DNA from: Acanthosoma haemorrhoidale
Taxonomy: Eukaryota; Arthropoda; Insecta; Hemiptera; Acanthosomatidae
Direction: 5' to 3'
Assembly: GCA_930367205.1 (NCBI GenBank)
Contig: OV884009.1
Location: forward strand, 32,311,841 to 32,375,840
DNA: 64,000 nt
In this document: positions 35,523-46,829 of the stretch, one piece after another
Layout: every line of letters begins with the position of its first letter
Position numbering within the stretch: position 1 is the first letter of the stretch
Notes under the pieces: generated by a model
What the model saw: only the letters and a program-made list of their open reading frames with translations
Database searches by the model: none
Told to the model about the DNA's origin: nothing
Position numbers and translations under genes: made by a program

Positions 35523-35748
35523 CCGGGGCTTCATTGCCCCTTATTTCCCACCAGCTTTACTGAGGGAATCCTGACCAGATTTTGTATGTATATATTTGTT
35601 ATGAGTGTGAAATGTACATATTAAATGAATGGAGTTGTGTATAAGGCATCAATGAGTTATTAGATAACAATTATAAGCAAATTGTAATTTTACAAATTAC
35701 ATAATTAATTTTGTAATACAATACAAAATTAATTTTTACAAAATGCAA

Positions 35749-35985
35749 GCCTGTCCATCCATGAAGACCAGATAGAGGACAAGAGAGCCACAGACGCTCA
35801 GTGATTGTCGATTGTAGCCAGTGCTAGTACACAAGATACTAAACTACTAAAAGCAAAAATACCACCACTTCAGGTAAGGATTTGGGTAAACCTTGTGACT
35901 ATAAAAGCAAGGACTGCAGGCTCATTGAGATCAATGCGAAGGGGTAAGTCTGTCATGTTGAAAGGAACATTGACTTCAGTTCTTA
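35749..35985 (-). repeat. Inverted repeat, right arm
   Basis: Inverted partner of the left arm across a 226-bp AT-rich spacer. It carries about 50 bp (near 35835-35885) that the left arm lacks. Opposed frames in the two arms both read RSMRRGKSVMLKGTL, showing how close the copies are; the protein is not one I know and may be fortuitous antisense. Confidence 0.85.
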
Positions 35986-36009
35986 AAATGAAAAAAAAAT
36001 TATCACCCC

Positions 36010-36078
36010 CACCCGTGGTCTAGTGGTTAGCTGATTTTTAATTCTGCAGGTCCAGTTCGATCCCCACGCCGATTTTAC
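36010..36078 (+). repeat. tRNA-like sequence (SINE head)
   Basis: GTGGTCTAGTGGTTAGCTG is a near-perfect A box region and GGTCCAGTTCGATCCCCACG contains a B box with a T-stem. The anticodon region is too short and irregular for a working tRNA. Read as a SINE head or tRNA pseudogene. Confidence 0.6.
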
Positions 36079-36489
36079 CGTTTCAATGACTTTACCTAAC
36101 GATAGTTTGCTTCAGACCAAACATAAATCACGCGTTATTAACCAGGGCGTCATGATACCTGATATGATACCTTTTAGAACCTGTCTGGAAAAAAATCAAC
36201 GATAATTAATGACCGATAATTACTTTTCATGGTACGTATTTGTTTTATTTCAGTATCATGGGATCATTAGATGTAGCTACCTTGCTAAATATGTCGAGGA
36301 AATACTGCTGGAGTTAAATTGTGGACAATCCAATTAACAACTCCGTGTTCTGGTTTTGAAAAAACAACATTCAAAAAATATTAAATTAATAGTGACCTAA
36401 CTCATTGATAATACATACGTAATGGTATAATATAACCTGTTTTGGAATAAATTTTTAGAATTTAGATAATTGATCATTTTTATTGATAG

Positions 36490-36560
36490 TTCTCCATTCG
36501 CCGTGGCCTTGTTAGTTTAGTCAGTTACTACCTACTGAGACCCAGGTTCGATCTTTGCTC
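36490..36560 (+). repeat. Degenerate tRNA-like sequence
   Basis: TTAGTTTAGTCAGTTA with, 25 bp on, GACCCAGGTTCGATCTTTGC: a recognisable B box and a weak A box. Followed by a T run and GGGGGGAGG. Old SINE head. Confidence 0.45.
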
Positions 36561-37024
36561 CCCTAAGGATATTTTTTTTTTTGGGGGGGAGGGTCTGGTC
36601 GGGGTTAACTCAGCCTTACATGGGGATAAATGAATAAAAGTAATTGAAAAGAAGAGGTTAAGAGAACCAAATTTAAGGTTAAAAGATAGTGTCTAGTTTA
36701 CCACACAAGCACCTCAGTGATATCTATTAATTATAGTAAACTTTTCCACGGTTGGCACTTCAGTTATTTTTTTCCCATAGTATGAATGCTGACATGTGAA
36801 CTGTACATATCGAGTGTGTGCAACTGTGTATCAGGTATGAATGTGCTCTTAAATCACCATTTTAACAATGGATAAGAGACTCGTGCTTTCACGAATAAAG
36901 AATCATTACAAATATTATTTTCCAAAGCAAAAATATTGTGCCAGGCAAAGGACCTCATAATCTCAGCTTTTCGCATAATTATCTCAATCAGTGCTTATTA
37001 TTAGCTAAATATATTAGACTGGAC

Positions 37025-37086
37025 TAGGCTATGAGGGTCCCATTGTGAGTGCCAAGAGGACGTAGGTTCAAACCCCAGCACTGGCA
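37025..37086 (+). repeat. Degenerate tRNA-like sequence
   Basis: TAGGCTATGAGGGTCCC followed by GTAGGTTCAAACCCCAGCAC: a good B box (GGTTCAAACCC) with an A-box-like start. SINE head likely; no cloverleaf. Confidence 0.45.
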
Positions 37087-39305
37087 CATCTGATTTTATT
37101 TTCAAAACAAAGGGCACAGCCACAAATAAACTTTATCCTCTGCAACCAACTTACAAATCTTACATAGCCTAGTGTAGTCGTATATGTAATTAGGGAAAAT
37201 TTTTCAAAAAAAAAAATCAGCGATCTGAATGAAACCTATATTAACACCTAAAAGCGATTTTTATTATTAAAGACTGTAAAAGAGTAATAAAACAAAGGGC
37301 AAAAATCAACTTTATCCGATGTCTTAATTTTTTGTCACAATGTTTAATTATTAATACTTTTTCAGTACTTTCTGCTGTATTTGTGCTTAGACCAGCCCCT
37401 TTTTTTTTAACCCTTATTTAATATTATATTTTCACACTTTTATTTTAGTATTTCTATTTTTATTTAATTGTTTAATTTGTACATATAATGGTTAAATATA
37501 CAATAGTAAAAACCTGCCTTAGTTTGAAAGTTACATTTTTATTTTGTATTGTATAGACTTCTACATATTGTTTTTTTTTTTTTCTATTATATGTGGATCC
37601 ATCTACCACTTTAATCACTGAATAGATTTATTATAATTATTATTTTTCTTATAGTCAGTACCTTATAGAGTTTTGTACTTTATTTTACATTTTCTTTTTT
37701 TTACGATGTAATAGTTATTATTTTCCAGATATGAATTTATCATCTAAACATTAATGTCAATTATGTTTTTTTTTCTATTTTACATATTCCCTTAACCGGG
37801 GCTATGTGAGTTTGTCATGATTTATGTTATAGGAAACCGAAGGTGTACACGAACGGCATGGAGTGGATCTTATTATTCCCGAAGGGTCGGAGCAGGACTT
37901 CTCCTCAGGCTGCTAGGTAGCATTCCATCAGTTTACAATGATGTAATAGCCCGATAAAAGTATCAATAAAATTTTATTATAGTAATTGATGGTGCCCCGT
38001 GAGAAGAAGGCTGCCTCTATGTTTATTGCCAACAAGGCTATGATATAAGGAAGTCGAGGATCCCGATACCATAAAGACACTTTTATTTTGAGTGACTATT
38101 GAAATATGCCCACAGTAAAGATACCTAGCCCCGGCTGTTAAAGTGACTATAACTGATTGTACCTCAATTCCTCAGGCATTTTGGATCACCTCTTCAGAAT
38201 GAATACTTGGTGACTTGATAACCATGTAGCAAGGCAAGTACTAAATCATTCTGTGCTCGGTAATCATAATACTTTAAAATGCATAAAACACCTCAACAGT
38301 ACAAAAAAAACGACTTACGGAAGCAGATCACAACGAATGTTACTGATAATACTTAATAGAAATTTATATTGGAAACATATCAAAATTAGATGGTACAATT
38401 AAAAAGATTCTTTAATACTATATTATGTTTTTATAGAAAAATAAAAATGACATTTAGGAACAGTCTGATATCTAATTACTTAAAAAATATGTGGTATATT
38501 GTCAGTTTTGGCTCTGGTCTCCGTCTAGATTCATTTAAAAAAAAAATAATTTAATGGAATCGTGATTTATAATTTTTTTAAATTATTACATTTACTGAGC
38601 GTACTGATTTATAATTATTGACATTTCAATGATTGACAATTTAGTCTGTTTGGAAAGTTCCTAATTTATATAATCACATGTTTTATGTGACAATTTCCGA
38701 TATATGTTTTTTATAGTTTCCAATTGGGAATTTATCTGTCATTTCTGTAGTCATGGAGATCATTTTTGCAATCATGGAGATTGATTCATGGATGTATTTG
38801 TTGGGATACAGGTTGAAGCATATTCACTTATTAATTAAGTTTTAGTCCGTTTAGCTAATTATGATTATCATCGTAATATTCTCTGATCAATGATTAATGT
38901 AGAATCATCATTCATTCTGCGAACGCATTCATCCTTATATTATTAAACGTTTTCAGACTTTTGTTCTTGCATCCCTTTTTCCCTTTTTCATTATCGGCAT
39001 TTCCTCATGCCTCGGCAATATTTTCTTTGAACTCGCTTTTCATAATATTTACTTTTTAGAAGTGAAACAAATAACATGACTTTTCTGCTACTTTCCTCAT
39101 TGTATATGTGCTTTGTGACGATGTATCATAAAACATTAAAGTACACTGGTTTTTTCGACCCTAATAGAATCAGAGTAGTTGACTAGTAAACATAAACTGT
39201 ACTCAAGATTTTCTAGTATATAGTTATATTTCCATCCAGCATTGGTTGGTTGGGTTTATTCAGAGTAAATAAAGGTAATCAACGCCGTTGTTTTCTGTAT
39301 TTAAA
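37087..39305. other. AT-rich unique DNA with a short shared segment
   Basis: No gene recognised. Around 37585-37645 ATGTGGATCCATCTACCACT followed by TTAATCACTGA resembles 59955-60000 (ATGTGAATCCTTCT...), and both regions also share ACGATGTAATA/ATGATGTAATA further on, so a very old repeat may span 37430-37770 and 59930-60120. 37815-37935 is a small balanced island with ACCGAAGGTG. Confidence 0.4.
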
Positions 39306-39309
39306 GTAA

Positions 39310-39800
39310 TTTCGACAGTCCTACAATGCAAGCCCGAGAGAGTTCGAGTCCCCGGGAGCGGCAGGAACACAGGAGGCTCCCAGTCCTACACGTCAGGTTG
39401 GTGGTTATGGACAGTACTTTTATAGGACAAGAGATCCGAACGGAGGATGTCGATAAAACCATGTTAACAACCTAAGACAAGTTTTATAATGCTAAGAACA
39501 AGTAGAAGGGGCTTGAGCAGAACTGTATACCTGCCTCGTGACTTCATGGAAGTCACTGATGGTTCCCTGTTATTTTTAAATAAGCAACCGCATCCCTCCA
39601 AGACCTCCCTACTTCCCAGAATCTTATCCTTTTCTTATACATATATGTCTCAGCTTTAGCCCCAGACCCCAATTGTGCCTAGACATTCCACCCAGTTTGT
39701 TTTAACTGATATCTTAATATTTGTGTATACCAGTATTTTGATTGTACTGCTTAATAAAGCTTTCCTTTTAAAAGACTGTCCTCTACAAAGATTATTTAAC
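39310..39800 (+). repeat. Repeat G, uninterrupted copy
   Basis: Matches 4195-4336 and 4728-4925 in reverse and thereby shows the approximate empty site of the LINE F insertion there. The start contains GAGAGAGTTCGAGTCCCC, a B-box-like word. CTTAATAAAGC near the end is a plausible poly(A) signal in the plus direction. A partial relative lies at 40990-41165. Family unknown. Confidence 0.8.
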
Positions 39801-40499
39801 TATATATCACGTTTGAGACATACCATCCCTGCCATGTCAAACTATCGAATATGAAAATGCCTAATGTTCAGGAGAGCGATAAAAACACTTTCATAGGAGA
39901 CAAATTCATGGTGCATGGCCAAGCCTGAGAAGTTTTTACTGCTCATGAACAACAGATTTGAGGATTTGTCACCAGGCGTACGGCTTAAACAAAAACTCAC
40001 TTTTTCATATACGATATTTTGACATGGTAGGGACGATATGTTTATTACTAGTCGTCACATTCCCAGTGCTCCTCTCACTGCAGCTGAAATAGGACCAAAA
40101 CAGTACACTTCAGACTACAGTGCAAGCCACACCCAGTAATTAAGTCACGATGTATATTCATTGTAATTATTGTGTGAATAAAACAAGGTTGTTTTTGTTT
40201 GCTTAATCTGCGACTGATATTTAGAAAGATTTTAGCGGCCTGTTTCAGTTTGTGTAGAAGAGCCTCTCTGGGATCTATTGAGAAATTTTCAATAGTTACC
40301 AGTAAGCCCCTAAAGCCCGTTATCTGTCTGAGAAAACTTAGGCCTTTAGCACTCATTTAACTTTTAATCCTGGCTTAGCTTCTCGCAGCTAATTGTATGT
40401 GAGTATCACACATCACTCCGCCAAGTTGTTCCCAGCAGTGCTACCCTCTTTATCGCCAACCAGCACACGGCCTACCAGTCTTCCCGTCCATATATACCC
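39801..40499. other. Unique DNA
   Basis: The 93-codon minus frame at 40075-40356 is of balanced composition but has no motif I recognise. No other copy in the window. Confidence 0.35.
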
Positions 40500-40945
40500 C
40501 TTAGTAAAAACAACCCTTTTCTTTCGGCTGAAAAGCGGTCGCCCGTAGCCGAAATGTAAATGCTTTCAATACTATGAACTTCGTCAACGGAGTTTCCATG
40601 GATAAGCTCTATTTGGAAACGAAAACTCTTGCAGGCAAATATCTGTGTTCAGAAAAAAAACGTCAACTTAAGATTAAATTTGTTGCCTTGCCTGAGAGGA
40701 GAGATTCTACTAAAACAGATGCGCTGCAATTAACTTTCGTTTACTTGACTTTTATTAAAAATTTTGAAAGTATATTCAACTAGAGTGAGCTCTAATATTT
40801 TAGTGAACATGCAATAACGGAAAACAGCTAATAACTTCAGCCCAAACTCACACCTCAATTTATCTTTCCGTTTATTTATATTTTCAAACATTTCAAAGAT
40901 CTTTAATATTGAAAATATATTATTTTTTTTTCGGGTTATTTCCTA
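40500..40945 (+). mobile_element. Repeat D, copy 1 (empty site for mariner)
   Basis: Matches 44469-44582 plus 45512-45850: GCTGAAAAGCGGTCGCC, AAATGCTTTCAATACTATGA, GGAGTTTCCATGGATAAG, TTTGTTGCCTTGCCTGAGAG and CATTTCAAAGATCTTTAATA. At 40630-40655 it reads GCAGGCAAATATCTGTGTTC without interruption, i.e. the pre-insertion version of the mariner site in copy 2. The weak + frame 40574-40783 is shared with copy 2 only in part. Confidence 0.85.
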
Positions 40946-40989
40946 ATCCTCAGGTATGAACGCCGTTGGTTTGTATTTTTGTACTGTAA

Positions 40990-41165
40990 TTAATTTGGGC
41001 CACTGATGCGAGCCTGGGAGAGTACATGGACGAGGTTAGAGCCGGGGCCCACGAGGCACCCCAGTCCCACATGCCAGGCGGTGTTTATAGACAGTGCTTT
41101 ACATGAATAATCATGTAGATAAAACAATGTAAACCACATAACTAAGATAGTACATTTCACTTATG
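40990..41165 (+). repeat. Repeat G relative (partial)
   Basis: Collinear with 39325-39475: 'gcgagcc.gggagagt', CCCAGTCCCACATG.CAGG, 'ggt.tttat.gacagt', 'gataaaac.atgt'. More diverged than the 4.2-4.9 kb copy. Confidence 0.6.
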
Positions 41166-43675
41166 TTTATATTTTTGTACACATGGCGAATTGTTCCATG
41201 CGATTGGAAGTGGCCTGCTAAAGATATTGACTACGCTACCGGCTCAACATGGATGGCATCAAGAGGTGAACCTGTTTTTCCTTGTGAACATTTCTGTTAT
41301 TTCTTCAAGTTGTAATTACCCAGCTATATGATTTCCATGATACAAAGGCAAGTGGTTATATGAATCATCCCTATAATAGTGTCTCTTTTGATAATAATAG
41401 TTTTCATTGATTAATAATTCGGATTAATTAATTTACTAACTATTCATAAAACTGAGGTCCGAATAGAAAACGTTGCTTGAGTTTCATTGTTACAACAATC
41501 TTGGTGTTGAAGGACAAATCTTGCTTCTTGGGGTTTGAGTCGGGTATGTTCATGTGATTGCATGGTTTTAAAATTAGCTACACTTTGGTCGAAGATTGAG
41601 CTGATGCAGATTTGAGCAATTATGCACGTGGACATGAGACAGGAGGACAAGCATAGGACGGAGTGGCGAGACTGAAATATTTCTATAATTGGGTAAGGCG
41701 CGGAGTGGCTCCTGTTACTAATCATTCGGTTCTGGCGGTTGCTGTCACCATATCGGCCCTAGGCGCCTTCGGACAATCGCCCATTTCCAACAGATGTTTT
41801 TCCCGCCGGATTCCCAAGATTCCGCAGCTTCTAACATCCGGAACCGTCGAGGAGTCGGTACAATGCCAGCTTTGACACACCCTTGGTCGTCAAACCGTGA
41901 ACCACAGTCGGTCCATCGGCTTTTTTCCGAACCAGTCGTCTCCAGAGACAATCACATATTCGAATGTTTCACACTTATTTCTATACATTCCAGTGGCGGG
42001 GAAAAACACATAATGCCTCCTCCCCCCTCTCTCTCTACTGACCCCTTCGGTAATTTAGAGGCTATTTTTTTCCTGCCACATATCTGAGGATTATTCTCCG
42101 CTTGGCTGCGATCTTCACATTTCGGTCTGCTCTCCCCGGCCTATCATTACAACTTGGCCTTCGATGACGTGCATCTGTCAAAAGGTACGTGCATACTTGG
42201 AATACGTTCCTGGTTATTGATCTTAGTCACAACTGCTCTCCAGTGACCCGTCCAATTGTATTTTTTCCTGTAGATGTTTTAAAGGAATTTGATCTTGTTT
42301 AAAAATGTACATAATATCCTTCTTAAACTTTATTTATCAGTTGTTCATCCCTGCGTTTTGGACTAACATAAGACTTCAGGCAATTCCAAGACATTCCACA
42401 TATTCTGTTTAAAACAATATAACTGAGCGTTAGTATTTTCCAATTTATATATTAATTCTCCTAAAATTTTGCCATCTTCCACAGCATTGATAATACTTAA
42501 TATACCAAATTGAGTATTCCGTAAATGAATAACGTTTAGGATATTATGCACATTTTGAAACGGAATCACATCTTTCAAAATACCATATATTACTGAATGC
42601 TTAATTTATATGTTCCATGTAAACGAACACGTGGAAGCCAAAATTTAAACTAATTAGTATATCAATCGGGAACTACTAAAACTGTTATATCACCTGAAAA
42701 CAGAATATTGACGAAAATCGGTTTATTTTGAACGACGCAACATAAGGAAGGACTGACGTCCGAAACGAAGTAACTGACATTTGATAAATAAAGTTTAAGG
42801 AGGATATTATGGAGATTTGTAAACAAGTTCTTTTTCCAGTTTTGCAAAGTTTGTAACAGAAATGAGGTGTAGGTGTTTGCTAAGAGATCGGCGAGGGTTG
42901 ATCAATGAGAGTTGTTAGGTTTTTATCAAGTTTATTTATAGACAACGTTTTGACTTACTATGTACCAGCATCAGGTTCCAAAAACAAGGATAGAGTGTGG
43001 GTTTTAAACAAAATTGGTAATAATTAATGATTATACACAGGTGGTCTGAAAAGTTTCCGACCTCAACATGAAGATGATAATAAAATAAATAAAAGCTAGT
43101 GAAATAAAAGCTAAAATAAAAGCTTTGTTAGGACCCTCGTAGTTAGGCGCAAAACAAAAAGGATGCATTGTGGATAGTAAAAATGTACACATATTACCAT
43201 ATAATAATTGGAAATTATAGATAATAGTGAATGAAACAGAACAAGGATAAAGCAAAATATAATAATAAAATGTAAAAAATAGCGACAGGGAAGGGACCCA
43301 AACCCACTGCCCTATCCAACTGGGCTTTGTTTATATATTTTATTTTGATTTTTCAAGCAGGATATTGTGCTATTTTCTTAGTATGTTTTTTCTTAAATTT
43401 ATTAAATTTTCTGATTTTCATTTTCCTTTTGAAAAAAATATAATTTTTTTTTTTATATCTCATTTCACTGCACATTGTAAATTTTAGCAGGGACTGATAC
43501 TGCCAAAGAACCCACATTTTGCAAAATAAATGTTATTTCCTAATGCCTCATTTTCCCTGGAAAATGACGAATTGTACACTTCCTCCGAATACTTTTTTTT
43601 TTTCCCTTAGCTCTCTAGTTAGAAATTCAGGATGAGGGAAAAATATAGAATATTTAGGTTAATCGGATCCTTGTA
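41166..43675. other. Unique DNA with one clear balanced island
   Basis: 41660-42190 is the most GC-balanced unique island of the window; three frames overlap in it (70 codons + 41663-41875, 68 codons - 41745-41951, 97 codons + 41794-42087), none with a known motif. A weak CTGAtGct...AAAACG motif lies on the minus strand at 42946-42974. The rest is AT-rich. Confidence 0.4.
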
Positions 43676-43679
43676 CTAG

Positions 43680-44045
43680 GAGTACCTGCTTGAAGGTGGT
43701 ATGAGAGGATTAAGGGGTGTGGGAAGCCTCGGTGGAGGTTGGTTGTTTCGGTACAGTGGTGAGATTCCACTGGTGGCTGGGCCTAGAGTCTCTCTAGGCA
43801 TGTAGTGTATTCTTATTTAGTCTGATTTCAGTGATGGGTGCTCCTTAGAGGCTTGTTGGCGGGCCTAGTGCCGTGATGTCCACCATTTCCTCTGCTTTAC
43901 TCGATCTTGTGAGTTGCCATCGTGCCGGTAGCGGTGGTAGTGTAATGTCTTTGAATAGAGGGTTTAGACTGTGTTTCATCGAGTCGAATAACTTGATGTG
44001 TCTGGAATACTTTAGCAACTAGTTGATCTTTAATTAGTAGCGGTT
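43680..44045 (-). pseudogene. LINE F relative, ORF2 C-terminal fragment
   Basis: On the minus strand one frame reads LLKYSRHIKLFDSMKHSLNP, LFKDITLPPLPARWQ, alignable residue by residue with the LINE F fragment at 4441-4740 (HIKFFDFLQHMTNPVLNTI, APFPQRWQ). Diverged at the DNA level, so an older copy or sister family. The RT domain is absent. The 43680-43860 part downstream would be its 3' untranslated region. Confidence 0.6.
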
Positions 44046-44349
44046 TAGGCTCAGATTATTTATTGTTGCTGAATTTTCGATCTAATCTGGAAGTTTACCA
44101 TAATGCTCCTCGCCAAACCCTGTCAGGTATTTTCTTCGTCAGCTTTCCGGACAGATTCCAGCTCCGGGATCAAACCATTCCAGGAAACTATGATAGGGAA
44201 GATCCAATCCTTGATTATTCAGCTAAATATCAGTATTTTCTCTTCATTCCCGCTACTACATCTAGCAATCAGCAGGCACTCGTATCATAATAATCTCTTT
44301 TATTTTCTCACCTGTCTCTAAGATGCATTGGCAATTATTCAAAACCACG
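44046..44349. other. Unique DNA
   Basis: Two overlapping + frames (44063-44290, 44103-44321) without known motif. Confidence 0.35.
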
Positions 44350-44468
44350 TGGTCAGTACCGATAACACGGTCTGAATAAATAGTCACTTATTATTATTAA
44401 TTTTCGAAAAGACATTAAAGCTGTGAATAAAATCCCTTCCACAGCCGAATAGAACCACTTAATTGTGC
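44350..44468 (+). repeat. LTR-like direct repeat of element D, left
   Basis: Direct copy of 45861-45976: GTCAGTACCGATAACACGGT against GTCAATACTGATAGCACGAT, then both have GACATTAAAGCTGTGAATAA, AATCC and AGAACCACTTAATT. The pair encloses the body of D copy 2. Confidence 0.8.
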
Positions 44469-44582
44469 CGCTGAAAAGCGGTCGCTGGTTGTCGAAATGA
44501 AAATGCTTTCAATGCTATGAACTCGGTCACCGGAGTTTTTATGGATAAGTTCCATGGAAACGAAAACTTTAGCAGGCAAATA

Positions 44583-45511
44583 AAGGGTGTCCCAGAATTA
44601 ACGCAAGATTTGATTTAGAAAACACAGTTTTTATTATTTTTGTTGTTATTTTTTTAGTGAATTATAAACTAAATAGGATAGGGTTATTTATGGAATAACA
44701 CATCGGGCAAATGGCCTCCATGACTTTGCTGGCACATACGCACTCTTTTGTCGAAATTTTCTCTATGATCATTTGGCATAAATGTGGTTGAATTTCGTTG
44801 ATGCAGCGTTGAATTTCCTCTTTTATTGCGCGGGTAGATGTGGGCTTGTTGACATACACCTTTGACTTGAAATAACCCCATAAAAAGAAATCTGAAGGTG
44901 TTAAATCACACGATCTAGGGGGCCAATTCTGATCACCGAAACGAGAGAGAATCCATTCAACGAACTCTCTTCGCTGTGTATGGTCATTAGGCTTCAATTG
45001 TTGTGTTAACTGAATTTTGCAAGCATCGAGACCCAGATCTTTAGTAAGTATACGCTGTAGAGAGCTTCTTGAAATTCGCAATACTTGTCTACGACGCCGA
45101 ATTGATGTTCCTTGATTTTCAACAACACTCTCAGGCACAGCATCGATATTGACATTTAAACAGCTTGTTTTAGACGACCAGTGTGTTTAGTGTCTCCAAC
45201 TGATTCAGGCTCCCTAAATTTTTCAATTAGTCTCTTCACAGTTAATGAAGTTAAAACACTATATTGGGTCTAACACTATATGAAGTCACCGACCATATTT
45301 TGTATGAAATTTTCAAACTGCGGCCGCCAAACTTTCATTATTTTTGAAGTAATGTTTAACAATAAAGAAACGTCGTTCTTTATCTTGTAACGCTCCATTT
45401 TTACTTACCCTAAACTATCAGCCGTCACATTATTTTTTTTTTAGGGTTGTCAGCACTTCACTGCACAAATGGCGGCAAATTCCAATATTGGGTTAATTCT
45501 AGGACACCCTA
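44583..45511 (-). mobile_element. Tc1/mariner-superfamily element, complete ends
   Basis: 929 bp with imperfect terminal inverted repeats of about 24 bp: left AAGGGTGTCCCAGAATTAAC, right (reverse complement) TAGGGTGTCCTAGAATTAAC. It is flanked by the TA duplication expected of this superfamily (44581-44582 and 45512-45513). D copy 1 shows the uninterrupted GCAAATATCTG target, which fixes the insertion point to the base. Full-length relatives are usually longer; the interior is deleted, so this copy could only move with a transposase made elsewhere. Confidence 0.93.
44662..45398 (-). pseudogene. Internally deleted mariner-type transposase
   Basis: The transposase gene reads on the minus strand from an ATG at 45396-45398 (MERYK...) but is frameshifted almost at once. 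The longest frame (44662-45138, 158 codons) retains the second half of the paired helix-turn-helix DNA-binding region (SRSSLQRILTKDLGL, KIQLTQQLKPNDHTQRREFV) and then jumps directly to the C-terminal NWPPRSCDLTPSDFFLWGYF block with KSKVYVNKP. In intact relatives about 100 or more residues with the first two catalytic aspartates lie between these blocks. The enzyme therefore cannot be active. Family assignment rests on the C-terminal block and the terminal repeats. Confidence 0.9.
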
Positions 45512-45860
45512 TATCTATGTTCAGTTGAAAAAAGGTTCAACTTATGATTCAATTTAAATTTGTTGCCTTGCCTGAGAGGAGAAGCTCTACCAAAACAGAT
45601 ACGCTGCGATTTAACTTTCGTTTACGTGACAATTCACGAAAATTTTAAAAATAAATTTCACCACGCCCCAGAGTGAGCTCGAATATTGTAGTGAGCATGC
45701 ACTAACGGAAAACAGCTAATAACTTTGGCCCAAACTCACACCTTAATTCATCTTCCACATCCATGATTCCGTTTATTTATATTTTGTTTAAACATTTCAA
45801 AGATCTTTAATATTGAAAATTTATTGCCGTTTTTTCGGGTTTATACCGTCGGATTTACCG

Positions 45861-45976
45861 GGTCAATACTGATAGCACGATCTGCGTAAATAGCAAATTG
45901 TTATTGTTGTTATCTCAAAACGACATTAAAGCTGTGAATAAAATCCTTTCCGCCGTACAGAACCACTTAATTCTGT
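45861..45976 (+). repeat. LTR-like direct repeat of element D, right
   Basis: Right partner of 44350-44468, about 1.5 kb downstream in the same orientation. The difference between the two is larger than expected for a recent LTR pair, so the structure is old or is a dimer of two different copies. Confidence 0.8.
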
Positions 45977-46545
45977 GATCATCATGGCAAAGTTGTTTTT
46001 TTTTTCCAATTTTTACTGTCATATTAACTTGACTTTAATGTGGTCAGAGATGGCCAGTACGTAAATAACTGTCCGTTTTCTAATCCACCGAGGTCGAATG
46101 AATTGACCGATTTCCAGCGGTTCCAGCGACTGAATTCCTGGAGTGTTGTTTTTTTTTTTGCCCGACCGGGGATCCTGGTGCCTGGAGACCGGGTGTTTGT
46201 CCAGCCCATGCCGACTGTTGACAATCGCACTGGCTCCGGAACTAACAGATAAAGGCCCATACTGATCGGAGGCTGGCGCCGTATCATATTGTCACCGGCT
46301 GTCTCACGTGTCCAGTGCAAGGTTAGAGACGGCCGCTCTTCCAGGACTCAGTCAATGGGCAGTCTTCTTCCTGGTAGGACCCTTCTCCGGCTTTCTTGGG
46401 CGTACCCTGTGAGTAGACAAACTACTTGCGATAATATTTGCGCATACCTACCTCCATAAAGTTTAAATAGATTATATTTTTATTTGGTTATATTACTGAC
46501 AACTAGCCAGTATTGGGACGATCCCGGTTTTTATTAATATCAAAT
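45977..46545. other. Balanced-composition island
   Basis: 46040-46400 is unusually GC-balanced. A + frame contains LVPGDRVFVQPMPTVDNRTG, superficially like the PGD.V..-type patch of retroelement integrase C-termini, but too short to assign. An overlapping 98-codon minus frame (46024-46320) has no known motif. Confidence 0.3.
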
Positions 46546-46829
46546 TATGATCTACCCTATTGGGCAATAACTATCTACGTCAAACGAGCTCTTTATATGG
46601 CATTCTTTCGCCTCTGTTCCAAAAGGATTCAACCTCGATTTAGTAATGAATTAAGTTGATGTATGTTTATATTCTAGGTTAACAAAAGGAATTCCAAATA
46701 GCTGTGCAATTTAGTATCATTTTGGAGTTCAAACCCTGCAAAACTTGGACAAAGTACACTTGTGTCTTCCTCTATGAGACAAGTAAATGTTGGAGGCCAT
46801 TCAAAGAGTTTATTTTTTGTTAGAAACCC

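Larger units (their letters stand above)
44469..45850 (+). mobile_element. Repeat D, copy 2, interrupted by mariner
   Basis: Body of element D (GCTGAAAAGCGGTCGC to TCTTTAATATTGAAAATTTA) split by a 929-bp mariner insertion. Together with the flanking direct repeats it looks like an element with LTR-like ends or a partial head-to-tail dimer. The motif GCTGAAAAGCGGTCGC...GAAATG near its start recalls the recurrent GAAACG motif. Penelope-like elements often show pseudo-LTRs and partial tandem copies, so this class is one possibility; no RT or GIY-YIG domain is present to confirm it. Confidence 0.7.

Noticed and set aside
35835..35890. Intron in the right arm of the inverted repeat (CAG|GTAAGG in the 50-bp extra segment)
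   Set aside because: The donor-like word lies inside the extra segment and no matching acceptor borders it; the left arm is better explained by a small deletion.
36010..36078. Functional tRNA gene
   Set aside because: A and B boxes are good, but the sequence between them cannot form a normal anticodon arm and no acceptor stem closes; the same holds at 18735 and 14045.
46040..46252. Retroviral-type integrase C-terminus
   Set aside because: Only a short PGD.V-like patch supports it, with no other integrase motif and no LTR nearby.
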